This document shows positions 1 to 8,486 of a stretch of DNA of 20,647 nucleotides, piece by piece. Both the position numbers and the translations under genes were made by a program. The number at the start of each line of letters is the position of its first letter. Position 1 is the stretch's first letter. Source of the stretch: JANOBD01 sp031411495 (GTDB taxonomy: Bacteria > Planctomycetota > Phycisphaerae > Tepidisphaerales > Tepidisphaeraceae); assembly GCA_031411495.1 (NCBI GenBank), contig JANOBD010000048.1, positions 1 through 20,647 on the forward strand, given 5' to 3'. The notes beneath the pieces were generated by a model. The model saw only the letters and a list, made by a program, of their open reading frames with translations, was not told where the DNA came from and did not search any database.

Positions 1-115
1 AATGTCGGGACGAACGCGTTCCTGTTTTCACCGGCGGGCATCCGTGACCCATCGGCGACTCCGTTCACTTCGCCGCGGCGTGCAAGTCGGCGTTGATCCC
101 TTTACCATCCGCAGC

Positions 116-616
116 GTGTCGATTCTGCAACTGCCTCGAACCGCCGGCTGCCTGGTGTGTGGGCGCGATAACCCGCTTGGACTGCAACTGCGCCTGCGCG
201 TGGATGATGCGAGCGGCGTGGTGAGCGTCACGGTGACGCCGGGGGATCGTCACATCGGCTTCACGAATGTGATTCACGGCGGGCTGATCGCGACCGTCGC
301 CGATGAAGCGATGGTGTGGGCCGCCACATGGGCGGGCAGGCGGTTCTGCTATTGCGGTGAGATGACGATCCGCTTCAGGCGGCCCGCCGCGCCGGGGATG
401 GCCTTGCGATTCGAGGCCAGCGTGGAGTCGTCTCGCAGCCGGCTGATCGTCGCGCGGTTTCAATGTACCGACGCCAGCGGGAACGAACTTTCCAGCGGCA
501 GCGGGAAGTACGTGCCGCTCACACCCCAGGACAACGCGATTGTGCTCCGGACGTTCATCGACGAGCCCGAATCGCGCCAAGCCGCCGCGATCCTGTCAGG
601 AAACCAGTTGAAGTGA
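116..616 (+). CDS. PaaI-like hotdog-fold thioesterase
   Basis: The product is a probable acyl-CoA-type thioesterase of the PaaI/hotdog superfamily. The N-terminal CLVCGRDNPLGLQL segment followed by VIHGGLIATVADEAMVWA is the usual family pattern: a Cys-x-x-Cys-G-x-x-N-P-x-G-L lead-in, then the HGG-x(5)-DE helix of the hotdog fold with the likely catalytic acid. The substrate cannot be told from the sequence. The frame is open from position 2, but the residues before the CLVCG segment are arginine-rich and look non-coding. I chose the GTG at 116, which gives 166 aa, a normal size for the family; no clear ribosome binding site supports it, and GTG at 80 is an alternative. The stop lies 23 bp before the M20 peptidase start, so it is probably the first gene of a plus-strand operon. 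The family call is firm, the start is not. Confidence 0.75.
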   Translation: MSILQLPRTAGCLVCGRDNPLGLQLRLRVDDASGVVSVTVTPGDRHIGFTNVIHGGLIATVADEAMVWAATWAGRRFCYCGEMTIRFRRPAAPGMALRFEASVESSRSRLIVARFQCTDASGNELSSGSGKYVPLTPQDNAIVLRTFIDEPESRQAAAILSGNQLK

Positions 617-639
617 GGCAACGCGCCGAGGTGAAGACC

Positions 640-2037
640 ATGTTGAATGAAGTGATCAAGACGCTCGAATCCCGCCGCTTCCAGGCGACCGAGAAGCTCA
701 AGGAGTTTCTCACCATCCCGAGCGTGAGCACCAAGCCGGATCATGCCGGCGATGTGCGTCGGTGCGCGCAGTGGCTGTGCGATCATCTGAAGTTCGCACA
801 CTTCGAGGCGAGCGTGATGGAAACCAGGGATGAAAAGGACAAGCCGGGGCATCCCGTCGTCGTCGCGAAGAACAAACACGTGGCAGGGCGGCCGACAATC
901 TTGCTCTACGGCCATTACGACGTACAGCCGCCCGAACCGCTGGAATTGTGGAAGAGCCCGCCGTTCGAGCCGACGGTCCGCAAGGACGAGAACGGGTTTG
1001 ATGCCATCTACGCCCGCGGCGCGGTGGACGACAAGGGGCAGGTCTGGGCACACGTCGAAGCGATCACCGCTTGGCAGGCGCACGGCGGTTTGCCGATCAA
1101 TCTCATCACCCTCTTCGAAGGCGAGGAAGAAATCGGCTCGCCGAGCCTAGAGACGTTTATCGAGCATTACGCGAGCGAGTTGAAGGCGGATGTGTGCCTG
1201 ATCAGCGACACGGGCATGCCGGACCGCACCCGCCCGGCGATCGAGTACGGGCTGCGCGGGCTCGCGTACGCCGAAGTCACGATCACCGGCCCGAGCCACG
1301 ATCTTCACAGCGGCGGCTACGGCGGGGCGGCGCCGAACCCGGCGAACATCCTGGCGCGCCTCATCGCATCGCTGCACAACGACGACGGAACCGTCAACCT
1401 GCCCGGCTTCTACGGCGATGTCGTCACCATCGACGACAACGAGCGAAGGCTGATGTCGCTGGTCCAGTTCGACGACGCGAAGTGGCTGCAGGGAATCGAC
1501 GTGCCCTTCGCGGGCGGAGATCAGAAGTATTCCATCCTCGAACGGATCACGTCCCGGCCGACGCTGGATGTGAACGGGCTCACCGCCGGCTATCAGGGGG
1601 CGGGCGCGAAGACGGTGATCGGCTCACAGGCGAGTGCGAAGGTCTCGATGCGGCTGGTGCCGTGGCAGAAGCCGGAGAAGATCAAGGACGCGTTCGAGAA
1701 AGCGGTTCGCGAGCGCGTGCCGAAGAACGTGAAGCTGAAGATCGAATGGTTCGGCCTCGCGCCGGCGGTGATGACGCCGATCGATTCCAAGGCGACGAAA
1801 CTCGCCGGCGAAGCGATCGAAATCGCCTTCGGGAAGAAGCCGATCTTCTCACGAACCGGCGGGACGATTCCGGTAGCGGCGGCGATCAAGACGGTGCTCG
1901 GCTGCGATTCCCTGTTCGTCGGTTTCGGCCTGCCGGACGATCGCGTGCATTCGCCCAACGAGAAGTTCGACCTGGACATGTTCTACAAGGGCATGAACAC
2001 CGCCGCAGCACTTTACGATCGATTGGCGAAACTCTGA
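640..2037 (+). CDS. M20 family metallopeptidase (dipeptidase-like)
   Basis: A 465-aa zinc peptidase of the M20/M25/M40 family, predicted to be cytoplasmic and to cleave dipeptides or related amide bonds. The metal-site motifs are all present: GHYDVQP (residues 91-97, His and Asp ligands), GAVDDKGQ (127-134, bridging Asp), EGEEEIGS (160-167, catalytic and metal Glu), SDTG (189-192) and a C-terminal VHSPNE. The dimerisation or lid domain is marked by the DLHSGGYGG segment near 221-229. Length matches the CNDP/DapE-like dipeptidase subgroup. The frame is open further upstream, but the ATG at 640 follows GAGGTG at 627-632 at good spacing and leaves out arginine-rich shadow sequence. Its stop overlaps the next start (TGATG at 2035-2039), which implies translational coupling. 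All catalytic residues appear intact; the exact substrate is unknown. Confidence 0.93.
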   Translation: MLNEVIKTLESRRFQATEKLKEFLTIPSVSTKPDHAGDVRRCAQWLCDHLKFAHFEASVMETRDEKDKPGHPVVVAKNKHVAGRPTILLYGHYDVQPPEPLELWKSPPFEPTVRKDENGFDAIYARGAVDDKGQVWAHVEAITAWQAHGGLPINLITLFEGEEEIGSPSLETFIEHYASELKADVCLISDTGMPDRTRPAIEYGLRGLAYAEVTITGPSHDLHSGGYGGAAPNPANILARLIASLHNDDGTVNLPGFYGDVVTIDDNERRLMSLVQFDDAKWLQGIDVPFAGGDQKYSILERITSRPTLDVNGLTAGYQGAGAKTVIGSQASAKVSMRLVPWQKPEKIKDAFEKAVRERVPKNVKLKIEWFGLAPAVMTPIDSKATKLAGEAIEIAFGKKPIFSRTGGTIPVAAAIKTVLGCDSLFVGFGLPDDRVHSPNEKFDLDMFYKGMNTAAALYDRLAKL

Positions 2038-2627
2038 TGAACGATAAACCGATCATCGCAGTGACGGTCTACCTTGCCGCGAGCCAGAGCGTCGACAGGA
2101 AGTACTTCGACCTTGCGCACGCGATGGGCGCTGCCGTTGCCGAGCAGGGCTGGATGCTGGTCTACGGCGGCAACGATGTCGGGCCGATGGGCGCGCTGGC
2201 GAACGGAGCGCGATCGCGCGGCGGGCACGTGGTGGGCATCACGCCGCACTGCTTCAACGACGGCGGAATTGCCGACAGGCAGTGCAGCGAATTGATCTTC
2301 GTCGAGAACATGCGCGAGCGCAAGAAGGTGCTCGAAGCGCGCGGCCATGCATTCGTCGCGCTGCCGGGAGGCATCGGGACGCTCGAGGAGTTCTTCGAGA
2401 TCCTCGTCGGCCGGCTCCTGAAGTTTCACGACAAGCCGATCGTGCTGGTGAACCTGGACGGCTTCTGGGATCCGATGATCGCCATGCTCCGGCAGTACGA
2501 GGCGTCAGGATTTGTCAGGCCGACAACGTTCTCTCAATTCGAGGTCGTGCCGTCGGTGGAAGAGGCGATGTTCCGGCTGCGGCAGCTGCTCGGCGTTGAG
2601 GGGACGTTCTCGGTTCAGCCGATATAA
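2037..2627 (+). CDS. LOG family (TIGR00730) nucleotide phosphoribohydrolase
   Basis: A 196-aa protein of the LOG/TIGR00730 family, whose characterised members hydrolyse cytokinin riboside 5'-monophosphates or other nucleoside monophosphates to free base and ribose 5-phosphate. Visible hallmarks are the Rossmann-type VYGGNDVGPMGALA loop (residues 42-55), MRERK (92-96, with the conserved Arg) and PGGIGTLEE (110-118, with the catalytic Glu). The glycine-rich loop reads GGNDVGPMG where most members have GGG-x-x-G-L-M-G, a small departure. The ATG at 2037 shares its A with the stop codon of the M20 peptidase, and no independent ribosome site is evident, so coupled translation is likely. The gene ends 10 bp before the TonB-like gene. 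Older annotations call such proteins lysine decarboxylases, which is not supported by the motif set. Confidence 0.93.
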   Translation: MNDKPIIAVTVYLAASQSVDRKYFDLAHAMGAAVAEQGWMLVYGGNDVGPMGALANGARSRGGHVVGITPHCFNDGGIADRQCSELIFVENMRERKKVLEARGHAFVALPGGIGTLEEFFEILVGRLLKFHDKPIVLVNLDGFWDPMIAMLRQYEASGFVRPTTFSQFEVVPSVEEAMFRLRQLLGVEGTFSVQPI

Positions 2628-2628
2628 T
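2623..2628 (+). promoter_or_regulatory. -10-like hexamer just before the TonB-like gene
   Basis: A perfect TATAAT overlaps the stop codon of the LOG gene and lies 9 nt before the ATG at 2638. No Shine-Dalgarno sequence is present. If used, transcription would start almost at the ATG, giving a leaderless mRNA. A -35 box at ideal spacing is not evident; TTGAGG at 2596-2601 is 21 bp away. Read-through from the upstream operon is the alternative. Confidence 0.35.
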
Positions 2629-2637
2629 GACCGGTTG

Positions 2638-3531
2638 ATGCGTCGCTGGCTTCAAAAGCTCCCGGTACTGGCCGCGTTCTCGCTCATCGTGCACCTTGCG
2701 GTGGTGACGGTGACGAAATTGCTCGTCCCGCCGCCGTGGTACCCGCCGGTCTCCGCGCTGGCCACCGAGATGATTCCGTTGACGCCACTGCGCGATCCGC
2801 CGAAACCGGTGGTTCCCGAGAGTGAGCTGCATTTCGGCGAAAAGGAGGGAGAAGGGCGATCGATCAACTCTCTGGATCTGCCGGATCAGGCGCGTTCTGA
2901 AAGGGTGTACGACGTCGCGCAGGCGTGGACGACCCGGAAGCCGGCGGTGGCGACCGAGTCGCAGCCCGAGCAGCAATCGAAGCAAGCCGCCGCCCTCGTG
3001 CCGAGTGGCATGGCGACCGAGCTCCCGGCGATGAGCAAGCAAGCGATCGGCAAAGGAGAGTCACAGACGACGGTCGCGCCGCCCGACGATCGGCCGAGGG
3101 AAAAAACCGCCAGTGACGGGAAATCGAAGGAGGGGACTACAGGCGAAGATCAGCTTCAGAAGAAGGCGGCTGCCGAGTCGGGTGAAGTCGATCCCGCGCC
3201 GCAGGGCATGAGTGATTCCGATCAGTTCGCGGAGGCTGAAGGCGTATCGCTCGTCGGCGGGATGAAGGCGCGCAAGGGGCGCGAGCTGAGGTTCGCCAGG
3301 CCACGCGTCGACCTCGCCTTCCGCTCCGCGTACACCCGGGTCGTCAACGAAGGATCGTTCGTTGCATTCAGGATCACGACAGACGACAAGGGCCATGCCC
3401 GCAATGTGATCCTGCTGCATTCCAGCGGCAGTTCAGACATCGACGATTCACTTCGACTTGCAGTGTATGAATCCTGGTTCGGCGGTAAGACGCCTGACAC
3501 GTTCGTCTTCGTGATCGACCTGCACCGGTAG
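2638..3531 (+). CDS. TonB-like membrane-anchored protein
   Basis: A 297-aa protein with the architecture of a TonB energy transducer. It has one N-terminal membrane helix (about residues 9-29, after MRRWLQK), a proline-rich stretch, a long charged low-complexity linker rich in Glu, Lys, Gln, Ser and Thr (about 45-210), and a compact C-terminal domain (about 214-297). The C-terminal domain has the alternating pattern SFVAFRITTDDKGHARNVIL followed by HSSGSSDID, which resembles the TonB C-terminal fold. Such proteins span the periplasm and pass energy from an ExbB/ExbD complex to outer-membrane receptors, but no exbB or exbD is nearby and the C-terminal domain is diverged. A TolA-like or divergent TonB-family role is possible. 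The ATG at 2638 places the membrane helix at the N-terminus, while the open frame before it is arginine-rich shadow. It converges with carA, with only 20 bp between the two stops. Confidence 0.7.
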   Translation: MRRWLQKLPVLAAFSLIVHLAVVTVTKLLVPPPWYPPVSALATEMIPLTPLRDPPKPVVPESELHFGEKEGEGRSINSLDLPDQARSERVYDVAQAWTTRKPAVATESQPEQQSKQAAALVPSGMATELPAMSKQAIGKGESQTTVAPPDDRPREKTASDGKSKEGTTGEDQLQKKAAAESGEVDPAPQGMSDSDQFAEAEGVSLVGGMKARKGRELRFARPRVDLAFRSAYTRVVNEGSFVAFRITTDDKGHARNVILLHSSGSSDIDDSLRLAVYESWFGGKTPDTFVFVIDLHR

Positions 3532-3551
3532 AAGGCTCATCCCAGGGCGGT

Positions 3552-4739
<1,188 letters not shown>

Positions 4740-4749
4740 CGTGGTGCGG

Positions 4750-4777
4750 ATTGTATGCATCCTGTTGTGCGATCAAA
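4750..4777 (-). promoter_or_regulatory. Candidate carA promoter
   Basis: Read on the minus strand, TTGATC (4771-4776) or the offset TTTGAT (4772-4777) precedes TACAAT (4750-4755) by 15-16 bp. The TACAAT ends 10 nt before the ATG at 4739. The -10 box matches the consensus at five of six positions; the -35 is weaker. A start site around 4740-4743 would give a leaderless or nearly leaderless mRNA, consistent with the absence of a Shine-Dalgarno site. Confidence 0.35.
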
Positions 4778-4812
4778 GCGAACGGGAGAAAGACGCGACG
4801 AGCGAGGGAGTG

Positions 4813-4842
4813 GCGAGCGGAGAGCGGAGAGCGGCGAGCGGA
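4813..4842. repeat. GAGCGGA-type short tandem repeat
   Basis: About 30 bp made of imperfect 7-8 bp units such as GCGAGCGG, AGAGCGG, AGAGCGG and CGAGCGGA. It lies in the spacer upstream of carA and is followed by GGATAATCC. Similar purine-rich simple repeats are scattered in planctomycete genomes as far as I recall. No function is evident. Confidence 0.5.
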
Positions 4843-5102
4843 TAATCCTCACGTTGCACGGAGTTATCAAAGCGGAGGAGAGCAACGTCGCGACGCAGAC
4901 ATCATGAGCAGAAAGCCGAGCCGCGGTCACCCTCCCGCACCCAGGGCGCGAGTTATACATAAGATGGATTATCGGACTTAGAGTCAGCGGTGGGGTGGGC
5001 GTCGAGACTCGCGATGCCCCAACGCCACCGCCGGCCGGCAAACCGCGACCTGGGCCGTCGGTCTTGGACGTTACGTGCGGCGAGGTACGTCGATCGAGCC
5101 GG

Positions 5103-5144
5103 GGTCGAGAAAATGAAAGATGCCGCGCTCAGTCGATGAGCGCG
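5103..5144 (-). terminator. Hairpin terminator candidate for the lipoprotein gene
   Basis: CGCGCTC (5124-5130) and GAGCGCG (5138-5144) form a 7-bp stem with a 7-nt loop. On the minus strand the hairpin is followed by a T-rich stretch (GCATCTTTCATTTTCTCG). It lies about 40 nt downstream of the lipoprotein stop, the right place and orientation for an intrinsic terminator, though the T-run is interrupted. Confidence 0.45.
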
Positions 5145-5182
5145 ACACCTGATGATCCACTTCGACGTGGGCGGACGCAGGT

Positions 5183-5377
5183 TTATTTCGCGGCGTTGCA
5201 CACCGTGCACTTGCCGTCAACCATTTTCCCATGGCACATCTCGCATGCGCCGTTCGCATCCATCTTCTGTACACCCGGACAGTGTCCGCACGCGTCGGCG
5301 GATTCTTTCGACTTCATCGATTCGCAACCGACTGTCATTGACGCCAAAACCAACGCCATACCGAGCAACTTACGCAT
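5183..5377 (-). CDS. Small cysteine-rich lipoprotein with three CxxC motifs
   Basis: A 64-aa predicted lipoprotein. The N-terminus MRKLLGMALVLASMTVGCES is a signal peptide with a lipobox ending at Cys18, so the mature protein should be lipid-anchored outside the cytoplasm. The mature part has three evenly placed CxxC pairs, CGHC (30-33), CEMC (45-48) and CTVC (57-60), in short repeats of the type C-x-x-C-x-G-x-M-x-x-G, followed by a short lysine-ended tail. Six cysteines in CxxC pairs suggest zinc-ribbon-like metal binding or redox chemistry; heme binding is less likely because there are no CxxCH motifs apart from CEMCH at 45-49. The ATG at 5377 follows AAAGGGA on the minus strand at about 11 nt. 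The frame is open further upstream, but only this start yields a signal peptide. I do not recognise a named family. Confidence 0.75.
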   Translation of the reverse strand: MRKLLGMALVLASMTVGCESMKSKESADACGHCPGVQKMDANGACEMCHGKMVDGKCTVCNAAK

Positions 5378-5742
5378 AAACGCACCGTTCCCTTTCGAAA
5401 TGCCGAACCCACGCGGTTCTCTTCGAACAATTCTATCAATGCCGGCGAGCGTCGACATTTCTGCCAGCGCAACCATCAGCGACGGGGCGTCGCCGGCGAG
5501 AGATTGGGATTCTAGCGCTCGGCGAATCGGGGACCGTTGAACTGCCGGTCCGAACTCGCGTCAGGCATCAATATTCTTGTCACCGTGCTTCAATCCGGGC
5601 GTCGCATTCGCATTCGGTTCGCGGCGCACGAAATCATTCGGCTCCGTACAAATCCGTATTTCTCATTGCCACCCGGGTGGAACGTTTATAGCGTTAAGGC
5701 TTCACTCCGTTGTGCCAGCTTGTCAATTCAGAAGGAGCGAGC
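5378..5742. other. Divergent intergenic region, lipoprotein / PEP-CTERM gene
   Basis: No gene seen. It carries the upstream signals of both flanking genes: a TAGAAT box on the minus strand for the lipoprotein, and on the plus strand TTGCCA (5666-5671) with TATAGC (5687-5692) at 15-bp spacing, then GAAGGAG (5731-5737) before the PEP-CTERM start. The remainder shows no repeat or RNA signature I recognise. Confidence 0.6.
5430..5457 (-). promoter_or_regulatory. Candidate lipoprotein gene promoter
   Basis: On the minus strand TAGAAT (5430-5435, five of six consensus positions) is preceded at 16 bp by TGTCGA (5452-5457), a poor -35. The predicted start near 5423 would give a leader of about 45 nt that includes the AAAGGGA ribosome site. 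Confidence 0.3.
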
Positions 5743-6567
5743 ATGAAGAACGTCTTTTGTGCGGCGGGTTTCGTGGCTTGGATTGGTTTGGGCGCTTCCT
5801 CAGCGCTAGCCGTTTCTGCAGGCTCAGTGTTTATCACCGGACACGATCCTGACTTCCACGCCCAGCTCGGTGGGAATGCCTTGGGCGCGCAGCGCATCAA
5901 CCAGGCGGCGATCACCTTTGTGATGGATCCGGCATTCAATCCCTACGTCGCGGGCGGCGCCAACAAGTTCCTGTTCGTCGAATCCAGCATCGCTCCGCCA
6001 AGCGGGCACACCGATGGTGAGGCCGGAATCGTTGCCAGTGGCTACGTTGCCGGCACCAACTACGTGAGGTCTGATTCCTCGACCCTCAACGCGCAACTCA
6101 ATGCGTTGGGCACGAGCTATGGCGCGATCGTCGTCGCCTCCGACTTCGGCGGCATTCTCACTCAGGCCGAATTGAACATCCTCAATGCCCGTTCAAACGA
6201 TATCTCCAACTTCGTGAACAGTGGCGGCGGCATCTACGTGATGGCGGAAGGAAACAGCGGCGCCGGTCTTACTCCCGGCGGCGGATGGTTCAATTTCGTC
6301 CCCATCGTCACGGCGGCCGCGACTCTGAACCAGAGCGAAACCGGCTTTACCGTGACGCCGTTCGGACAATCGCTGGGCCTGACCGCAAACGACGTGAACG
6401 GCAACGCGTCGCATAATATTTTCACGAACATCGGCTCGCTTCAAGTCGTCGACTTCGATGCTGCCGGCGCCATTATGAGCGCCGCGGGACGGACGCAGAT
6501 ACCGGAACCGACGGCGATTGCCACGTTGATCGTTGCGCTGACCAGTACGGTCCGAAGACGTCGATGA
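5743..6567 (+). CDS. Secreted PEP-CTERM sorting protein, ThuA/amidotransferase-like body
   Basis: A 274-aa exported protein. Residues 1-23 form a signal peptide ending ALA. The C-terminus is a textbook PEP-CTERM tail: IPEP (253-256), a hydrophobic segment and RRRR at the end, the signal recognised by exosortase-type sorting enzymes. The body starts GSVFITGHDPDFHAQ and contains alternating beta strands and helices with YGAIVVASDFGG and GGGIYVMAE. This looks like a flavodoxin- or amidotransferase-like Rossmann fold of the ThuA type, but that assignment is tentative. The ATG at 5743 follows GAAGGAG at 5-nt spacing. The protein is probably surface-bound after cleavage of the tail. No exosortase gene is in the window, so sorting would depend on an enzyme encoded elsewhere. 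The body lacks cysteine after the signal peptide. Confidence 0.82.
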   Translation: MKNVFCAAGFVAWIGLGASSALAVSAGSVFITGHDPDFHAQLGGNALGAQRINQAAITFVMDPAFNPYVAGGANKFLFVESSIAPPSGHTDGEAGIVASGYVAGTNYVRSDSSTLNAQLNALGTSYGAIVVASDFGGILTQAELNILNARSNDISNFVNSGGGIYVMAEGNSGAGLTPGGGWFNFVPIVTAAATLNQSETGFTVTPFGQSLGLTANDVNGNASHNIFTNIGSLQVVDFDAAGAIMSAAGRTQIPEPTAIATLIVALTSTVRRRR

Positions 6568-6906
6568 GCGCGTCGCTGAAACTCGCGCGAAGCCCCGGTA
6601 GCGGCACCTGCTGATCATCGCAACCCGCGATGTCATCGACCACGGCGTCGACGTGGCCAGGCAGATTGCCCGCGCGCACGAACGCTCAAGCGCGGCCAAT
6701 TCGAATCCGCGGCGAAAGTCGAAAACCAGATTAAACCGATTCGAGTGCGGGGCCATCGCGTTGCCGATAGGATCGCGATTGCACGTCCGGCAAAGCAGAT
6801 CGGAACGGGCTGCAAACGCGCGATATCTCATTTCTGCACCAACCGCGGTACCCTGGCCGACGTATAAATGAAGTCGACACCGGCGTTTGTGTGATATGAT
6901 TTGGTC
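6568..6906. other. Intergenic region upstream of spoVR
   Basis: No supported gene. A plus-strand open stretch (6602-6871) has no ribosome site and no recognisable domain. A small hairpin, CCACG/CGTGG (6640-6656), has no following T-run, so I do not call it a terminator for the PEP-CTERM gene. The right end holds the spoVR promoter candidate. Confidence 0.5.
6874..6900 (+). promoter_or_regulatory. Candidate spoVR promoter
   Basis: TCGACA (6874-6879) and TATGAT (6895-6900) each match the sigma-70 consensus at five of six positions, with a 15-bp spacer that is shorter than ideal. The -10 ends only 6 nt before the ATG at 6907, and no Shine-Dalgarno site exists, so a leaderless mRNA is the natural reading. 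Confidence 0.38.
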
Positions 6907-8433
6907 ATGGTCACGCGGAACCTAATTCCCTTTCCACCTGAACTGAACGCGGCGAAGAAGCAGATCCGCGAGCAGGCGCGAAACTACGGCCTGGACTTCT
7001 ACAACGTCATTTTCGAGATGTGCGACTATGAGCAGATGAACCAGATCGCCGCGTACGGCGGGTTTCCGCAGCGCTACCCCCACTGGCGTTTCGGCATGGA
7101 GTACGAGCGGCTGCGCAAGCAGCATTTCTACGGGCTTGGACGCATCTACGAGATGGTCATCAACAACGACCCGTGTTACGCCTACCTGCAGGAGAGCAAC
7201 GCGCTGGTCGATCAGAAGCTGGTCATCGCCCACGTCTACGGCCACGCCGACTTCTTCAAGAACAACCTCTGGTTCAGCAAGACCAACCGCAAAATGATGG
7301 ACGAGATGGCGAACCACGCGACTCACGTCCGCAAGTACATCGAGAAGCACGGGCAGGATGTCGTCGAAAGCTGGCTCGATGTTTGTCTTGTTCTCGAAGA
7401 CCTGATCGACCCCCACAGCATGTTCATGAACCGCGGGCCGCTGGAACGCGCGCCGGTCGCGCCGCCCGTCCAGAGTCCGGGCAAGTTCAAAGCCAAGGAC
7501 TATATGGACCGGTACATCAACCCGCCCGAAGCGCTCGAAGCCGAGCGCAAGAAGGCGAGCGCGCTGCGCAAGCCGCCGACCGTCACACCGGCCCGGCCGA
7601 CCCGCGACGTGCTGCTCTACCTGCTCGAACACGCGCCGCTCGCCGACTGGCAGGCCGATTGCCTGGCGATGATCCGCGAGGAAAGCTATTACTTCGCGCC
7701 GCAGGGGATGACGAAGGTCATGAACGAAGGCTGGGCCTCGTTCTGGCATTCCACGATGATGACCCGGCACTTCCTCGACCCTTCGGAAGTGATCGACTAC
7801 GCCGACCACCACAGCGGCACCGTCCACATGCCGCCGGGCGGATTCAATCCGTACAAGATCGGCATCGAGCTCTTCCGTGACATCGAAGACCGCTGGAACA
7901 AGGGCCGCTTCGGCAAAGAATACGACGAGAGCGAAGACCTTGACGGCAAAAAGAAGTGGGACAAAGGCGTCGGCCAGGGTCGCGAGAAAATCTTCGAGGT
8001 TCGGCGCGTCTACAACGACATCGGCTTCATCCAGGAGTTCATGACCGATGAGTTCATCGAGAAGAACCGCTACTACGAGTACGGCCGCGACCCGCACACG
8101 AAGCAACTCAAAATCGTCAGCCGCGACCCGAACCGCATCCGCCAGCAACTACTCTACCGGCTGACCAACCTTGGCCGGCCGTTCATTTACGTCGTCGACG
8201 GCAACTACAAGAACCGCGGCGAGCTGTACCTGGCCCACAAGCACAGCGGCCTGGACATCGAGATCAAGTTCGCCGTCGAGACGCTCAAGAACCTCCACAA
8301 GGTCTGGCAGCGGCCGGTGCATCTGCAGGCGCGGATTGATGACGATCAGATCCTGTTCTCGTTCGACGGTGAGCAGAGCCGAAGCGTGAAGATCAACGGC
8401 GAAACGCCGAAGGCAGCGCACGAGGTGTCTTAA
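6907..8433 (+). CDS. SpoVR family protein
   Basis: A 508-aa SpoVR-family protein, about the length of Escherichia coli YcgB. The family is named after a Bacillus protein involved in spore cortex formation but is widespread in non-sporulating bacteria, and its biochemical role is not established. Recognisable parts are the N-terminal FYNVIFEMCDYEQMNQIAAYGGFPQRYPHW-type block (about 31-62, cited by position because of length), the internal NEGWASFWH motif (273-281) and the YADHHSGTVHMPPGGFNPYK region soon after, both highly conserved with many His and Glu residues. The C-terminal third is the YYEYGRDP...RQQLLYRLTNLGRPFIYV region. In many proteobacteria spoVR sits with prkA/yeaG and yeaH; neither is beside it here. 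The TTG at 6901 could extend the frame by two codons, but the ATG at 6907 is preferred. Confidence 0.95.
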   Translation: MVTRNLIPFPPELNAAKKQIREQARNYGLDFYNVIFEMCDYEQMNQIAAYGGFPQRYPHWRFGMEYERLRKQHFYGLGRIYEMVINNDPCYAYLQESNALVDQKLVIAHVYGHADFFKNNLWFSKTNRKMMDEMANHATHVRKYIEKHGQDVVESWLDVCLVLEDLIDPHSMFMNRGPLERAPVAPPVQSPGKFKAKDYMDRYINPPEALEAERKKASALRKPPTVTPARPTRDVLLYLLEHAPLADWQADCLAMIREESYYFAPQGMTKVMNEGWASFWHSTMMTRHFLDPSEVIDYADHHSGTVHMPPGGFNPYKIGIELFRDIEDRWNKGRFGKEYDESEDLDGKKKWDKGVGQGREKIFEVRRVYNDIGFIQEFMTDEFIEKNRYYEYGRDPHTKQLKIVSRDPNRIRQQLLYRLTNLGRPFIYVVDGNYKNRGELYLAHKHSGLDIEIKFAVETLKNLHKVWQRPVHLQARIDDDQILFSFDGEQSRSVKINGETPKAAHEVS

Positions 8434-8437
8434 TCTG

Positions 8438-8486
8438 GTGGTACGTGCGTCCCGCCTGTGAATCACGGGCGGGACGCCCATGCCAC
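8438..8486. repeat. Near-perfect inverted repeat between spoVR and the ABC ATPase gene
   Basis: Two 23-nt arms (8438-8460 and 8464-8486) flank a 3-nt loop. The core GCGTCCCGCC/GGCGGGACGC is a perfect 10-bp stem, extended inward by four pairs including one G-T and outward with mismatches. It sits between two convergent genes, so it could end transcription from both sides, although no T-run follows. The right arm is inside the ATPase reading frame and encodes its last residues and stop. The GGCGGGACGC core resembles REP-like hairpin elements that I recall as frequent in planctomycete genomes. Confidence 0.7.

Larger units (their letters stand above)
4740..5182. other. Non-coding spacer between carA and the lipoprotein gene
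   Basis: I see no convincing gene here. The open frames lack ribosome sites and recognisable domains. The spacer holds the carA promoter candidate (4750-4777), a GAGCGGA-type simple repeat (4813-4842) and a hairpin terminator candidate for the lipoprotein gene (5103-5144). Confidence 0.6.

Noticed and set aside
1071..2036. Plus-strand open frame upstream of the LOG start overlapping the M20 gene
   Set aside because: The residues before the ATG at 2037 are arginine/glycine-rich shadow of the M20 peptidase; LOG homology begins at 2037.
6640..6656. Hairpin CCACG/CGTGG after the PEP-CTERM gene as a terminator
   Set aside because: The stem is only 5 bp, lies about 70 nt downstream and has no T-run.
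6602..6871. Possible small gene or gene remnant before spoVR, beginning RHLLIIATRDVIDHG
   Set aside because: No start with a ribosome site, no domain I recognise, and the second half is low-complexity basic sequence; too weak to call even a pseudogene.
6922..8148. Minus-strand open frame of 408 codons opposite spoVR
   Set aside because: Val/Asp/Leu-rich composition typical of an antisense shadow; the plus strand is a clear SpoVR gene.
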